Origin: Conus ventricosus
Taxonomy: Eukaryota > Mollusca > Gastropoda > Neogastropoda > Conidae
Length of the DNA stretch: 64,000 nt
Assembly: GCA_018398815.1 (NCBI GenBank)
Contig: CM031609.1
Location: forward strand, 37,476,782 to 37,540,781
Direction of reading: 5' to 3'
Part shown: positions 1 to 43,208 of the stretch, one piece after another
Layout: every line of letters begins with the position of its first letter
Position numbering within the stretch: the stretch's first letter is position 1
Program-made: the position numbers and the translations under genes
The notes under the pieces: model-generated
Databases searched by the model: none
What the model was told of the DNA's origin: nothing
Seen by the model: only the letters and a program-made list of their open reading frames with translations

Positions 1-470
1 ATTATCTTATCTTATCTTACCTGACTGGATACAGCCCTGATGTGGCCCTTTGCGGTCGGCTGGGCTATAAGCAACATTATCTTATCTTATCTTACCTGAC
101 TGGATACAGCCCTGATGTGGCCCTTTGCGGTCGGCTGGGCTATAAGCAACATTATCTTATCTTACCTGACTGGACACAGCCCTGATGTGGCCCTTTGCGG
201 TCGGCTGGGCTATAAGCAACATTATCTTATCTTATCTTACCTGACTGGACACAGCCCTGATGTGGCCCTTTGCGGTTGGCTGGGCTATAAGCAACATTAT
301 CTTATCTTATCTTACCTGACTGGATACAGCCCTGATGTGGCCCTTTGCGGTCGGCTGGACTATAAGCAACATTATCTTATCTTACCTGACTGGATACAGC
401 CCTGATGTGGCCCTTTGCGGTCGGCTGGGCTATAAGCAACATTATCTTATCTTATCTTACCTGACTGGAT
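1..470. repeat. 75-bp tandem repeat at the left edge
   Basis: About six full copies of a 75-bp unit, plus a partial one, run in from the window edge. The unit carries a variable (CTTAT)n stretch, so copies are 75 or 70 bp. Each unit contains a shared CTGGGCTATAAGCAAC block. A 29-bp piece of this unit occurs again, inverted, at 17559-17587. The 96-residue open frame across the array is a by-product of the repeat. The array probably continues beyond the window. Confidence 0.95.
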
Positions 471-475
471 GAGTG

Positions 476-2290
476 CCACAATCCTACCTGGCCTGTTCAT
501 GCTCTCAAATACCATGTTGCCAGCATATTTACAAGAGATAATCTGTTCTCTTAAAGTGACTGATAGAGTGATCTTTGAATGTCACATCATACCTGCTCAC
601 ATTTCAACAGTGTTCAGTGTCTATCCTTTCCTTCAGCGATAGACACTTTCCTGTGTGCTGGTAAGCTGGTCACTGCCCTTAGCTTTGGACTGATTGGGTG
701 AAATATCGGCGTTTCTCAAGCAGCATAGAGCAAGGAGGACGTTAACTGTCAGTTTGATTAAGTCCCTGCTCAAGGCAGTTTACCTGCTCCCCATCTGAGC
801 GTACGCACTGGGAAGGTTTTCATGTGAAATGACAGCATAGACGCCTACTACCTCCTACCAAGAGAAGTCACCATAGTGAGACAGAGGGTAGGACTCCGCA
901 GACTCGAAAATCACATGATCACAATCCACATTGGTAACTGCTGTATGCCCCTGTGGCACATCTTCCATGACAGTGGAACACTTCCTCCTGGGTAGTCCAG
1001 CACACCAGAGCTACAGGGCAGAAACCTGGCTAACTGACATGCCAATCAAGGACATGCTCTTTGGCTGCTTTCAGTCTCTCTAATATACTGACACATTTGT
1101 CAGAGCTTCAGGGGTTGCGGCCTAAACAAAAGAAGAATACGATTTTTTTTTTGCAACACACACACCTGACTGGACAGTTATAATCCCTCCATCTTCCCTG
1201 CAACTGGAACTTAAAAAGTCGATGGGTGAGCAATTATAGATGGGACAATCAGGGGAGATTAATCTGTAAGGGTTACTAGGACAGAGTAGATTCATTTTTG
1301 TTTGCAACTCGGTATTTGAAAGTATGTGTGCACCAAGTCCGACCATGGCATCCATTCTCTCAGGAAAGCATTTTGAAAACCAAATTTCAACATATATGTT
1401 CTTTCCTTTCAGACAAATATAACAACATCAGAGTATTTAGCATAGCCATGATGTTGAGAAAAAACAACAACAACAAAACAAAAGCAACAACAAAAAAGAG
1501 GGTACATCTTGATACCAACCACTAGAAATCTTTTACTTGTGGAAAATTTTGTCTAGATACAGAGAAAATAGTTCCACATTAAAAACAAACAAAAACAGCG
1601 GTTGAAATCCTTATGGAACGATATTGTATGCCAAAAAGTGTCAACATTTGACACAACAGCAACCATGATTTGGTTGTAAAACTTAGCACAAGATGATCAT
1701 CATGTTCTCCGGTCTGAAAATTTTCATGCAGATAATGTATTCAGCAATGATTAATCTTAAGATCTGAAACACAAAACAAAATAATAGAAAGGTCACAAAT
1801 TTTCAACAAAACTTCAAAAACATTTTTTTTTCATGATTTTGCAAAATGCAAATTATGAGAATATTTGTAAAGTATGCGCAATTTTTGTCCCCACTGGTAA
1901 ACATTCTGACACGTATCACCACAAAATAAACTTACAGGTTTTAATACATTAATCTTTTTTTCCTACTGGAAACAGTTTATGGAAATTCTCTTGAAATGTT
2001 CAAATCACATTTGCATATTCTTAATCAAAAATAACATTATCTATATCAATATATCTATATCAATGTCTGCATCTCTCTCCCTCTCTCTCCATATATTCAT
2101 AGATAGATTGTGTGTGTGTGTGTGTGTGAGATCATTTCTTGACTTTGATCATTATTTGCTTATCAAAGGATGAATTGGCACAATTTGCCTATCAAACAAA
2201 ATAAGGATGATTTGTTCTTCGACATCAAATAAAAAAAAAAAATCTAAGCATAGATTTTATAACATGCTCATATTTTATGCAACTTTTTTC
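476..2290. other. No gene recognised
   Basis: This AT-rich stretch contains only short open frames, none matching a family I know. It has no convincing exon with splice sites. It holds a short GT run near 2110-2128 and A-rich simple sequence near 1460-1500. It lies downstream of the 3' end of the minus-strand TTLL9 gene. Confidence 0.5.
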
Positions 2291-2292
2291 AC

Positions 2293-4146
2293 CTTTCTTT
2301 TTCTGTGTGCCACCTTCTGTGCCAATGCATCCTTCCTTTTGCTGTGTGCCATTGTCTGTGCCAATTCATCCTTTCTTTTCCTGTGTGCCATCGTCTGTGC
2401 CAGCAATTCATCCTTTCTTTTTCTGTGTGCCATCGTCTGTGCCAGCAATTCATCCTTTCTTTTCCTGTGTGCCATCGTCTGTGCCAGCAATTCATCCTTT
2501 CTTTTTCTGTGTGCCATCGTCTGTGCCAATTCATCCTTTCTTTTTCTGTGTGCCATCGTCTGTGCCAATTCATCCTTCCTTTTTCTGTGTGCCACCGTTT
2601 GTGCCAATTCATCCTTTATTTTTCTGTGTGCCATCGTCTGTGCCAATTCATCCTTCCTTTTTCTGTGTGCCACCGTTTGTGCCAATTCATCCTTTCTTTT
2701 TCTGCGCGGCACTGTCTGTGCCAATTCATCCTTTCTTTTTCTGCGCGGCACTGTCTGTGCCAATTCATCCTTTCTTTTTCTGCGCGGCACTGTCTGTGCC
2801 AATTCATCCTTTCTTTTTCTGCGCGGCACTGTCTGTGCCAATTCATCCTTTCTTTTTCTGCGCGGCACTGTCTGTGCCAATTCATCCTTTCTTTTTCTGC
2901 GCGGCACTGTCTGTGCCAATTCATCCTTTCTTTTTCTGCGCGGCACTGTCTGTGCCAATTCATCCTTTCTTTTTCTGCGCGGCACTGTCTGTGCCAATTC
3001 ATCCTTTCTTTTTCTGTGTACTATTACTTGTGCCAATTCATCCTTTCTTTTTCTGCGCGGCACTGTCTGTGCCAATTCATCCTTTCTTTTTCTGCGCGGC
3101 ACTGTCTGTGCCAATTCATCCTTTCTTTTTCTGCGCGGCACTGTCTGTGCCAATTCATCCTTTTTTTTTCTGCGCGGCACTGTCTGTGCCAATTCATCCT
3201 TTCTTTTTCTGCGCGGCACTGTCTGTGCCAATTCATCCTTTCTTTTTCTGCGCGGCACTTTCTGTGCCAATTCATCCTTTCTTTTTCTGCGCGGCACTGT
3301 CTGTGCCAATTCATCCTTTCTTTTTCTGCGTGGCACTGTCTGTGCCAATTCATCCTTTCTTTTTCTGCGCGGCACTGTCTGTGCCAATTCATCCTTTCTT
3401 TTTCTGCGCGGCACTGTCTGTGCCAATTCATCCTTTCTTTTTCTGCGCGGCACTGTCTGTGCCAATTCATCCTTTCTTTTTCTGCGCGGCACTGTCTGTG
3501 CCAATTCATCCTTTCTTTTTCTGCGCGGCACTGTCTGTGCCAATTCATCCTTTCTTTTTCTGTGTGCCACCGTTTGTGCCAATTCATCCTTCCTTTTTCT
3601 GTGTGCCATCATCTGTGCCAATTCATCCTTCCTTTTTCTGTGTGCCACCGTCTGTGCCAATTCATCCTTTATTTTTCTGTGTGCCACCGTCTGTGCCAAT
3701 TCATCCTTTCTTTTTCTGTGTGCCACCGTCTGTGCCAATTCATCCTTCCTTTTTCTGTGTGCCACCGTCTGTGCCAATTCATCCTTCCTTTTTCTGTGTG
3801 CCACCGTCTGTGCCAATTCATCCTTTATTTTTCTGTGTGCCACCGTCTGTGCCAATTCATCCTTCCTTTTTCTGTGTGCCATCGTCTGTGCCAATTCATC
3901 CTTCCTTTTTCTGTGTGCCACCGTCTGTGCCAATTCATCCTTTATTTTTCTGTGTGCCACCGTCTGTGCCAATTCATCCTTCCTTTTTCTGTGTGCCACC
4001 GTCTGTGCCAATTCATCCTTTATTTTTCTGTGTGCCACCGTCTGTGCCAATTCATCCTTTATTTTTCTGTGTGCCACCGTCTGTGCCAATTCATCCTTCC
4101 TTTTTCTGTGTGCCACCGTCTGTGCCAATTCATCCTTCCTTTTTCT
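2293..4146. repeat. 39-bp minisatellite, about 47 copies
   Basis: The unit is 39 bp (CTGTGCCAATTCATCC followed by a T-rich block and a variable CTGxGxGxCA segment). Two main subtypes occur. The centre (about 2700-3550) is homogeneous for GCGCGGCACTGTCT, while both flanks carry GTGTGCCA(C/T)CGTCT. A few units have a 3-bp CAG insertion (about 2400-2500). Because 39 is a multiple of 3 and the unit lacks stops in most frames, open frames of 600-700 codons appear on both strands. These are periodicity artefacts. The array ends in a C-run and T/C-rich sequence at 4149-4240. Confidence 0.97.
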
Positions 4147-5385
4147 TTCCCCCCCCCCCCTCCATCCTCATCTCCATTCCCCCTTCTTTCTCCCTCAAGT
4201 CCACCCTCACCCACCCCACCCTCTTCTCTTACAACCCTCCACCTTACGCTGTGTCTGCACTAACTGGCTTAACTTTCTTCTTGCAATTTATGATATTGTA
4301 AAAAAACCCATACATTTCATATTTCAGGATATGGCTCAGTGATGTCCCCAACCCGATAATTTTCCCTAAGTTGAAATCCACACACAACTTAAGAGACACT
4401 TTTCATTCTCCTATCATCTCCAGCACATCTTCACTCAAAACTGTCTTTGTAAAGAATGGCTTTTGGCTCTAAGAAAAGAAAAGCATGGATAGTAGCATGG
4501 ATAATAATCTACTTTTGAAAGGAGGAAAAAGTGGGAAGGATGGAGTATGGTGAAAAAAAAAAAGATTTCATGTGCTGGTGATTTGTTGCAGAAAAAAAAA
4601 GGGCTCCGACACTGAATGAGTGAAAAGCAAACAAATGATCTTAAATTTGTACCATGATTTTCTGTTTTTAGAATGTATTAATGTCCTAACTTATAGCAGA
4701 AAAAAGTCGGCACTGACACTAAAGGAATAAACAAATGAACAAAAAATTTATTCTACGATTTCATATATTTCAAATGTATTAATGTCCTGATTTATTGCAG
4801 AAAAAAACAGTATGGGCACTGACCCTGAATGAGTGAAAAACAACCAACCAAACAAACAAATATTTACACTAAACACTTAGCCAGCTGCTGCCTGCAACTC
4901 TCCCTGTTTATGTTGTTCTCGTGCAAGCTGACGCTCCCTACTTTTGGCCTGGCATTCAAACTAATTCCAACAGATATTTCTGGCAAATCATGACCACTGA
5001 CAATCAACAAGAACCTGCAGTCAAAGCTACTCTCACATTTCGTTCTGTTGATGCACACTTCCTCCCAACCTCTCGTCCACTCCTGTATTTGTCAGCATGT
5101 GCATGCATCTCCACTTGACATAATATGTTTTTCAATAAACAATAACCCAACCCCACTCTTTCAACTCATTTTGTGGTTTAAATGCAGCACACAAGTCCTG
5201 ATAATTCAATTGCAAATACACTTATGACTCCACTCTTACAAATCAGTTGTGGTTCAAATGCAGCGGTATACAGTTTGTGAACGTTTGACTGAAAACGTTT
5301 GATTGAAAACATGTGACGTTGGCTTGCACTTCTCCATGCAGTCTGATGGTCTGTTGCCCCACAAAGCAGAGGGATGCTGTAAGGA
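4147..5385. other. 3' flank or 3' UTR of the TTLL9 gene
   Basis: The stretch holds C/T-rich sequence (4149-4240) and AT-rich sequence with three loosely repeated segments near 4590, 4690 and 4800. Each of those has a GCAGAAAAAA core followed by a GACACT/GACCCT motif and an AAACAA-rich tail. Minus-strand AATAAA candidates (TTTATT on plus, near 4748 and 4791) could end the TTLL9 transcript, but this is inference. No protein-coding exon was recognised. Confidence 0.4.
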
Positions 5386-37718
<32,333 letters not shown>

Positions 37719-37914
37719 CTAGTACAGTACAACAGAAAGAAACAGACAGAATGATTATGAAGAAATTATGACACAGTTCAAGGGGACTTAAAGAATAGCA
37801 GTCAAAGTGTCCTGTGAGACGAGATGCAATCAGTTTCAAAATCTGTGAAAAATCATAGCTGAATACTTGTATGTTGTAAACCAGAAACTCATGTTCTCTT
37901 ATTCTCTTGCATGT

Positions 37915-37983
<69 letters not shown>

Positions 37984-38087
37984 CACACACATACACTAAC
38001 ACACACACGCACACATACACACATGCATGCATGCACACGCGCGCGCAAACACACACACAGACACACACACACACACACACGCATACA

Positions 38088-38150
<63 letters not shown>
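37915..38150. repeat. (CA)n microsatellite with GCGC block
   Basis: Long CA run with a CATGCATGCATGC and GCGCGCG interruption near 38025-38045, close upstream (gene sense) of the 37.6 kb TTLL9 exon. Confidence 0.97.
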
Positions 38151-38154
<4 letters not shown>

Positions 38155-38637
38155 CAATTTCCACTTTGAGGTTTCCCACTTCTGCCATTTCCAGAAGCTC
38201 ATAGCATAATAGCTGAAAATCATATTAACAAGAAAGCTAAAACTTGGACTTTCACTCAGTATGTTTTCATTGGAACTTTATTAAAACAGGAGAGCTAACA
38301 TAATTTTGCTTCTTTTTTTGTTGTTGCATTTCTTGAGTTGTAAACAAATGTCAGTTTAAGAAAAAAATCAGAAAACAAAATGCTTTACTTTGAGAACTGC
38401 ACGTAAATTTATGAACAAAAGAAGCATTAGGTTGTTTAGCAATCATAAAAATGATCAGTTGTTCATGGCATCAAATGCATCTGTATATATATATATATAA
38501 ACATACTGTCAGACATAATTAAGCATGCATACCTTTTACTGTGCCTTACCTAATAACAGCCCTGGACCTTTGGTGCCCTCGTGCTTGCATATACCCTGGG
38601 ACCTGCATTGGTATAAAGTGACATTGCATTATTTGGA

Positions 38638-38638
<1 letters not shown>

Positions 38639-38677
<39 letters not shown>

Positions 38678-38697
38678 CGCACATGCACACACACACA
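38639..38697. repeat. (CA)n microsatellite
   Basis: CA run with ATGCGCACATG interruption. Confidence 0.96.
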
Positions 38698-38699
38698 AG

Positions 38700-40570
38700 T
38701 ACATCCTCTCCACCCGAGTCTCTCTGCCATTATTTGATCTACCCCCTCTGCTTTCCACCTTTACTGTGCTCCTCCTGCCTCCCTTACCCACTTCTCCCTT
38801 TTTCTGCCCCTTTACATTCCTTCTCTCTCCAATGACCGTTTCTTGCTGGCTCATACTGTGACTCTATCTGTCAGTGTTGTTGTTTTTTTCCACTGTATAT
38901 CAGAACCATCAGGTAGGCAAACTGTAAACATGTAGAAGTTGTTACTCAAATCAGTTTCTGTGAAATGTTGTGAAGTCTTCATGTGTCTACGAGTCACATC
39001 ATTACATGGATATGGTGATCAGTGGTGAACTTTGTTATGCTTCTGCTTCTTTCAGCAGAAACCGTTTGCCAGCACTGGTTAGTTAGATACACGGCTGATG
39101 TGTTTTATCATATAGCGGTTGTTTTATGCTGGAATAACCTGATGGTGTTCTGTATGGCACGTTGAACTTGAAGACATGCCACTGCATGAGCATTATCACA
39201 TGGTATGACTAGCATGTTTTACTGTGTTTCAGTAAAGAAACTTTTTTTTATAGGTTCTCTTGCAAGTTCTGATATTGTTTTAAACAGAAAAGACTGCTCT
39301 CTCCTTCAGTACTGGATACAAGACAATAAGCTCAGTTGGCAAGTCTTATTTTATGAAGAAAGAAGATGGGTTGTTTCTTCACTACAGCTGCTGTAAAGTA
39401 TACCAAGCTGTGCACAGCTGGTACAGACATTTTAAGTTCCCTTCCTTTTCATTCAGGGGGCAGTTTTCATCATGTGACGCTATCATATACAGACAAGTCG
39501 TACCAAGCTGGTAGATTTGGGGCGCTTTGTTAATGCCATTTTGGCCTCAAATATCACTTAGTAGTTAAAATACCACTTCTGAGCATCAGTAAAGCTCTTG
39601 TCACTGCCGGGACTGACTTGACAGATTGTACAATTTTTGTATGCACAGCACTGTTGTCCAGGTGATTTCAAGTTGCAATGGAACATTCAAAGAATGACTG
39701 TCAGTAGTGCTGCACCAAGGCACTACTTAGCAAGGCATGTGATTGCATGCATAATTGTTGATCACAGGATCACTTGTTTATTGATGTCCTCTGATTATGG
39801 TTGAAATTATCTACCTCTCGATGATGTAAAAGTATCCGTCATTTTGAACACTTTGACAGAGACAATTTCTGATTGCCGGAAGAACAGACTGATGTTAAAC
39901 ATTAAAGATATGATCTTTGATCAGTCACACTAGGTTGTCTTAACTTCAGAGATACAGCCTACGCAATCCTTCCATCAGGACTCAACTGATGTACTCATCG
40001 GTGTGTGGTGAGGAAATACTGGTACTAAAGGGAGACTGATATCAGCACAGTAGATATAAAGCTTCAAAGAAATATCCACTTTGGTCTTGAAACAGTTTGT
40101 CAAGGCGTCTTCATATCTGTGCTGTCCGATGAAATTCAGGAATAAAAAAAGTCTTTGAGAGAAAAAGTACTTTGAGCCTTTTTTTTTCTTTCTTAATACC
40201 ACTTTTTTCTTCATTTTTATGACCAGAAATTATGGCCCCCCGTGGCACCAAGATTTTTCAATTTGAAATAGACTTTTAATTGTTCAATTTGAAATAGACT
40301 TTTAATGTCCCAGAAACCATGAATAAACATGTGTGTACTTCATTCAGGTCTTCCTGAATATGTCTGTAACAAAGACAAAGCAGTTTCACACTGTGAACTC
40401 CATCTTCATGATCCAGATATCCCAAACCTGCTGTTCATTGTTAGGTCTAAACCCACTATTTCATGTGCCTATTAATTTAGACTAGATTATTCCAGAAATG
40501 TGGCTATGTCCCAGAAATGTGGGTTCTATATAAGGTTTCCCCTATTATGCACTAGTCCCCTTTCCTGTAA

Positions 40571-40641
<71 letters not shown>

Positions 40642-41580
40642 ACCTGCCTCACCCATTGCACATTCCTTCCTTCTGAAGTCATAATAATCATTATTCATTT
40701 TTTATGCACTGTGGTTGTGTTACTTGTGATGAAAGAGTGAATGTATAACATAAAAACAAAATATACAATCTCATTGCACTACTCACCAATCTCTCAATCA
40801 CTTTTTAATCCTTCTCAAATAAGGGATATGTACACAGGAGCAATTCAAGGTGGGGGTTGATGAGTGCAACACATAACAGTTTCATCGATTCAGCCTCCAG
40901 ATATCTATAGCAGTGATCAATAAGACAGTATCTTTTTGGCTCTGCGTACTAGAACTTAAATAAGCCTTGCGAGTGCCAAGTTTGTTTCATTAACAATAAG
41001 CATACAGATTAGGTTCTTTACAGCGCCATAATCACCAGCATGGCTCTCAAGTTCTCACCATGTTTTCTCATAGTAATCCCTTCACTCAAATTTCTTATTT
41101 TTGCTTCCAAGCTCCAGTGTTTTGCATTTTCTGGCATCATCACTAAGCAACCATTTGTCAGCCCAACAGCCAATCTGGCTGTCTCCTTCTTCTTATTCTC
41201 CTTCTTCATGTTGTCTAAACACTTTTGCTAAGGATCTCTTTCCTCTGCAGTATTAACTGACCTATACATTTTTAGGTAACAATCACATTTAATCCTGTGC
41301 ACCCTTCTGTTTGATGAAGTATGAAAAGGAAACTTTCTCTAACTTGCATGTATTCATGTGCTTGCTGTTTTCAAGAAAGTTGCTTTTTCATAGTTCACAC
41401 ATATGAGTACACAGGACCAATGTGGTATATTGCCCTATTTTTGTATTGTCAGCATACATACCACATATACTGCTGACCACCTCAGGCATTGGTCATTTAC
41501 AGAAACAAGAAACAAAATAAACTGGCCTGGGACGTTGCAATAAAGAGAGCTAAGAATAAATGAGCTAGACTACCCAGTTC
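38700..41580. other. No gene recognised
   Basis: The stretch is AT-rich, probably TTLL9 intron or intergenic. It contains a (CT)n run at 40572-40639 and a 25-bp duplication (AATTTGAAATAGACTTTTAA at about 40259 and 40284). No exon could be supported. A small missing TTLL9 exon could hide here. Confidence 0.4.
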
Positions 41581-42822
41581 AAGCTTGAATCTTATGGAGT
41601 CACTTCACAGGTTTTGTCCTGGATCACAGACTTTTTGATAGGCAGAAGACAAAGAGTTGGGGTCACAGGGAGTTTCTCAGTTGGGAGCCTGTGTTAAGTA
41701 GAGTCCCTCAAGGTAGCGTCTTGGGGCCAGTGCTGTTTGTTGTATTCATCAATGATATGCCAGAGGCGGTGAACTGCATCTGTCAGATGTACGCAGATGA
41801 TACAAAAGTGTTCGACACAGTAGAGGAGCAAAACAAGAGGGACAGGATTCAACAGAATCTGGATTACCTCGTCAACTGGGCAGATTGTTGGCTGCTGCAG
41901 TTCAATGTGACAAAATGTAAGGTTCTATACCTTGGACACAGTAACCCCAAGGCAGAGTATAGCATGAAACTACACAACAGTAAAGAGAGAGTCATACTGG
42001 AGTCATCAAAGGGAGAGAAAGATCTAGGAGTATTGGTAGATCAGGAACACAAATTCAGCCAGCATGTTGAGATGCAGGTCAACAAAGCAAACAGAATTCT
42101 AGGGCTGGTCAGGCTCTCGTACCAGTACATCAACATTGAGACCATGCGACAGCTCTTCATTGCACTGATACGCCCTCACCTGGAGTTTGCCAACAGTGTG
42201 TGGTCACCACGATATCAGAAAGATAAGGACCTCATCGAGGGTGTTCTCAGGCGAGCTACAAAGTTGGTTGCTAGTCTGGTTGACTGTCCCTATGAAGAAC
42301 GACTTGCCAGAATGGAAATCCCCAGCATGCAGCACCAAAGGGACAGGGGCGACATAATTGAAACCTATAAGTTCACTCACGGGCTGTACAACCCGAAGAG
42401 TTGCCTGGTGGCAAAATCGGGAACGTTTTCCCCAAAGGTACCTATTTCTCGTGTTTAATGTGTTCCATTTATTGGAAAACAGTGTTAAGCAGACCCATGG
42501 GCACACTCTGAAGCTCATTAAAAGGATTTGAGATGGTTCACTGCGCCAGCACTATTTCGCCTATAGAGTGGTGAATCCCTGGAACGCGCTCCCAGAAAAA
42601 GTGGTTAACTCACCATCTTCAAGGCCAGTCTGGATTACCATTGGGCAGACCGTATACATTCGATTTGGTAGACTTTCAGACTGGTGCGCCATCATCACCC
42701 GCGCAAGAAGTTTAAATAGTAGGATTGACTAGGTTTTTGTGAAGAAGACCAGACTGAAGACTGAATAGCCTAATCCAGTCTGCAGCGGTATGGTATGGTA
42801 TGGTATGGTATGGTAAATGCAA
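41581..42822 (+). mobile_element. CR1/Jockey-like non-LTR retrotransposon, 5'-truncated
   Basis: The 3' half of a LINE reverse transcriptase ORF. A first part (about 41600-41690) resembles the LSWITDFL/RQRVGV region but is frameshifted. An open frame from 41691 reads RVPQGSVLGPVLFVVFINDM, then YADDTKVF, the catalytic box. It continues to YKFTHGLYNPKS. The frame then enters a piece matching CYC1 exon 1 and stops at 42458. LINE sequence resumes as HGHTLKLIKRI and FAYRVVNPWNALPEKVVNSP (frameshifted). The 3' end is (GGTAT)n at 42789-42816. Confidence 0.88.
42408..42472 (+). repeat. Duplicate of CYC1 exon 1 / intron 1 junction inside the LINE
   Basis: About 65 bp, from TTGGTGGCAAAATCGG or its near-copy through the donor GGTACC to TGTTCCATTT, match 43175-43240 with only two or three differences. 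In the LINE it replaces the segment between LYNPKS and HGHTLKL. Confidence 0.88.
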
Positions 42823-42879
42823 TGAATGTGCGTCGCGTTGTGTTGCAAGTTTTAAAAAAAAAATTATTATCTGTCTTAC

Positions 42880-42900
42880 CCTTCCGCGCGCATTAGCCAT
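42880..42900 (-). CDS. TTLL9: Candidate TTLL9 start exon (MANARGR)
   Basis: An ATG followed by six codons runs into a good donor (GTAAGA). The exon would be 21 nt of coding sequence in phase 0. It is the best start candidate upstream on the minus strand and lies 236 bp from the CYC1 ATG. It joins the 37.6 kb exon in phase only if the weaker acceptor there is used, or if a small exon between them was missed. Evidence is positional. Confidence 0.35.
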
Positions 42901-43136
42901 TCTGAAGTTGGTCCTGTACGATTTTAATTTTTAAGCTGCAAATTTTCTTCCTTCTTCCATGAATGTTTACACTGGTGATGTACCGGAACCGGATGCGGGG
43001 AATATGGAAACGATCATGCGCGCCAGTTCTTTCGTAAGTCTTACCTAAACTGCACAGGTCCGGCATTCTGGTAGCCTAGAGTCAAACGAGATTGTGAAGT
43101 ACAGACGGTCTCTTGACAAGGTGGTGACGCCGCAAC
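42901..43136. promoter_or_regulatory. Candidate bidirectional TTLL9/CYC1 promoter
   Basis: The 236 bp between the candidate TTLL9 ATG (minus) and the CYC1 ATG (plus) hold ACCGGAACCGGATG (42982-42995), two ETS-like cores. They also hold CATGCGCGCC near 43015, which partly resembles an NRF-1 half-site. Both motif types are common at nuclear genes for mitochondrial proteins. No TATA box is evident. Functional use is inference. Confidence 0.45.
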
Positions 43137-43208
43137 ATGGCTTCTGTCCTAGGAAGGACCTCGAGACAAGCTCTCTTGGTGGCAAAATCGGGAACGTTTT
43201 CCCCAAAG
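43137..43208 (+). CDS. CYC1: CYC1 exon 1
   Basis: 24 codons, [20 protein letters not shown] then FSPK, with donor GTACCG. This is the arginine-rich matrix-targeting leader. The last 30 bp plus donor are duplicated inside the LINE at 42408. Confidence 0.92.

Noticed and set aside
2207..4342. 711-codon open frame and its antisense counterparts
   Set aside because: It is a 39-bp tandem repeat open in several frames at once, with no gene-like sequence composition and no flanking exon structure. The antisense KDEL motif is a coincidence of the repeat.
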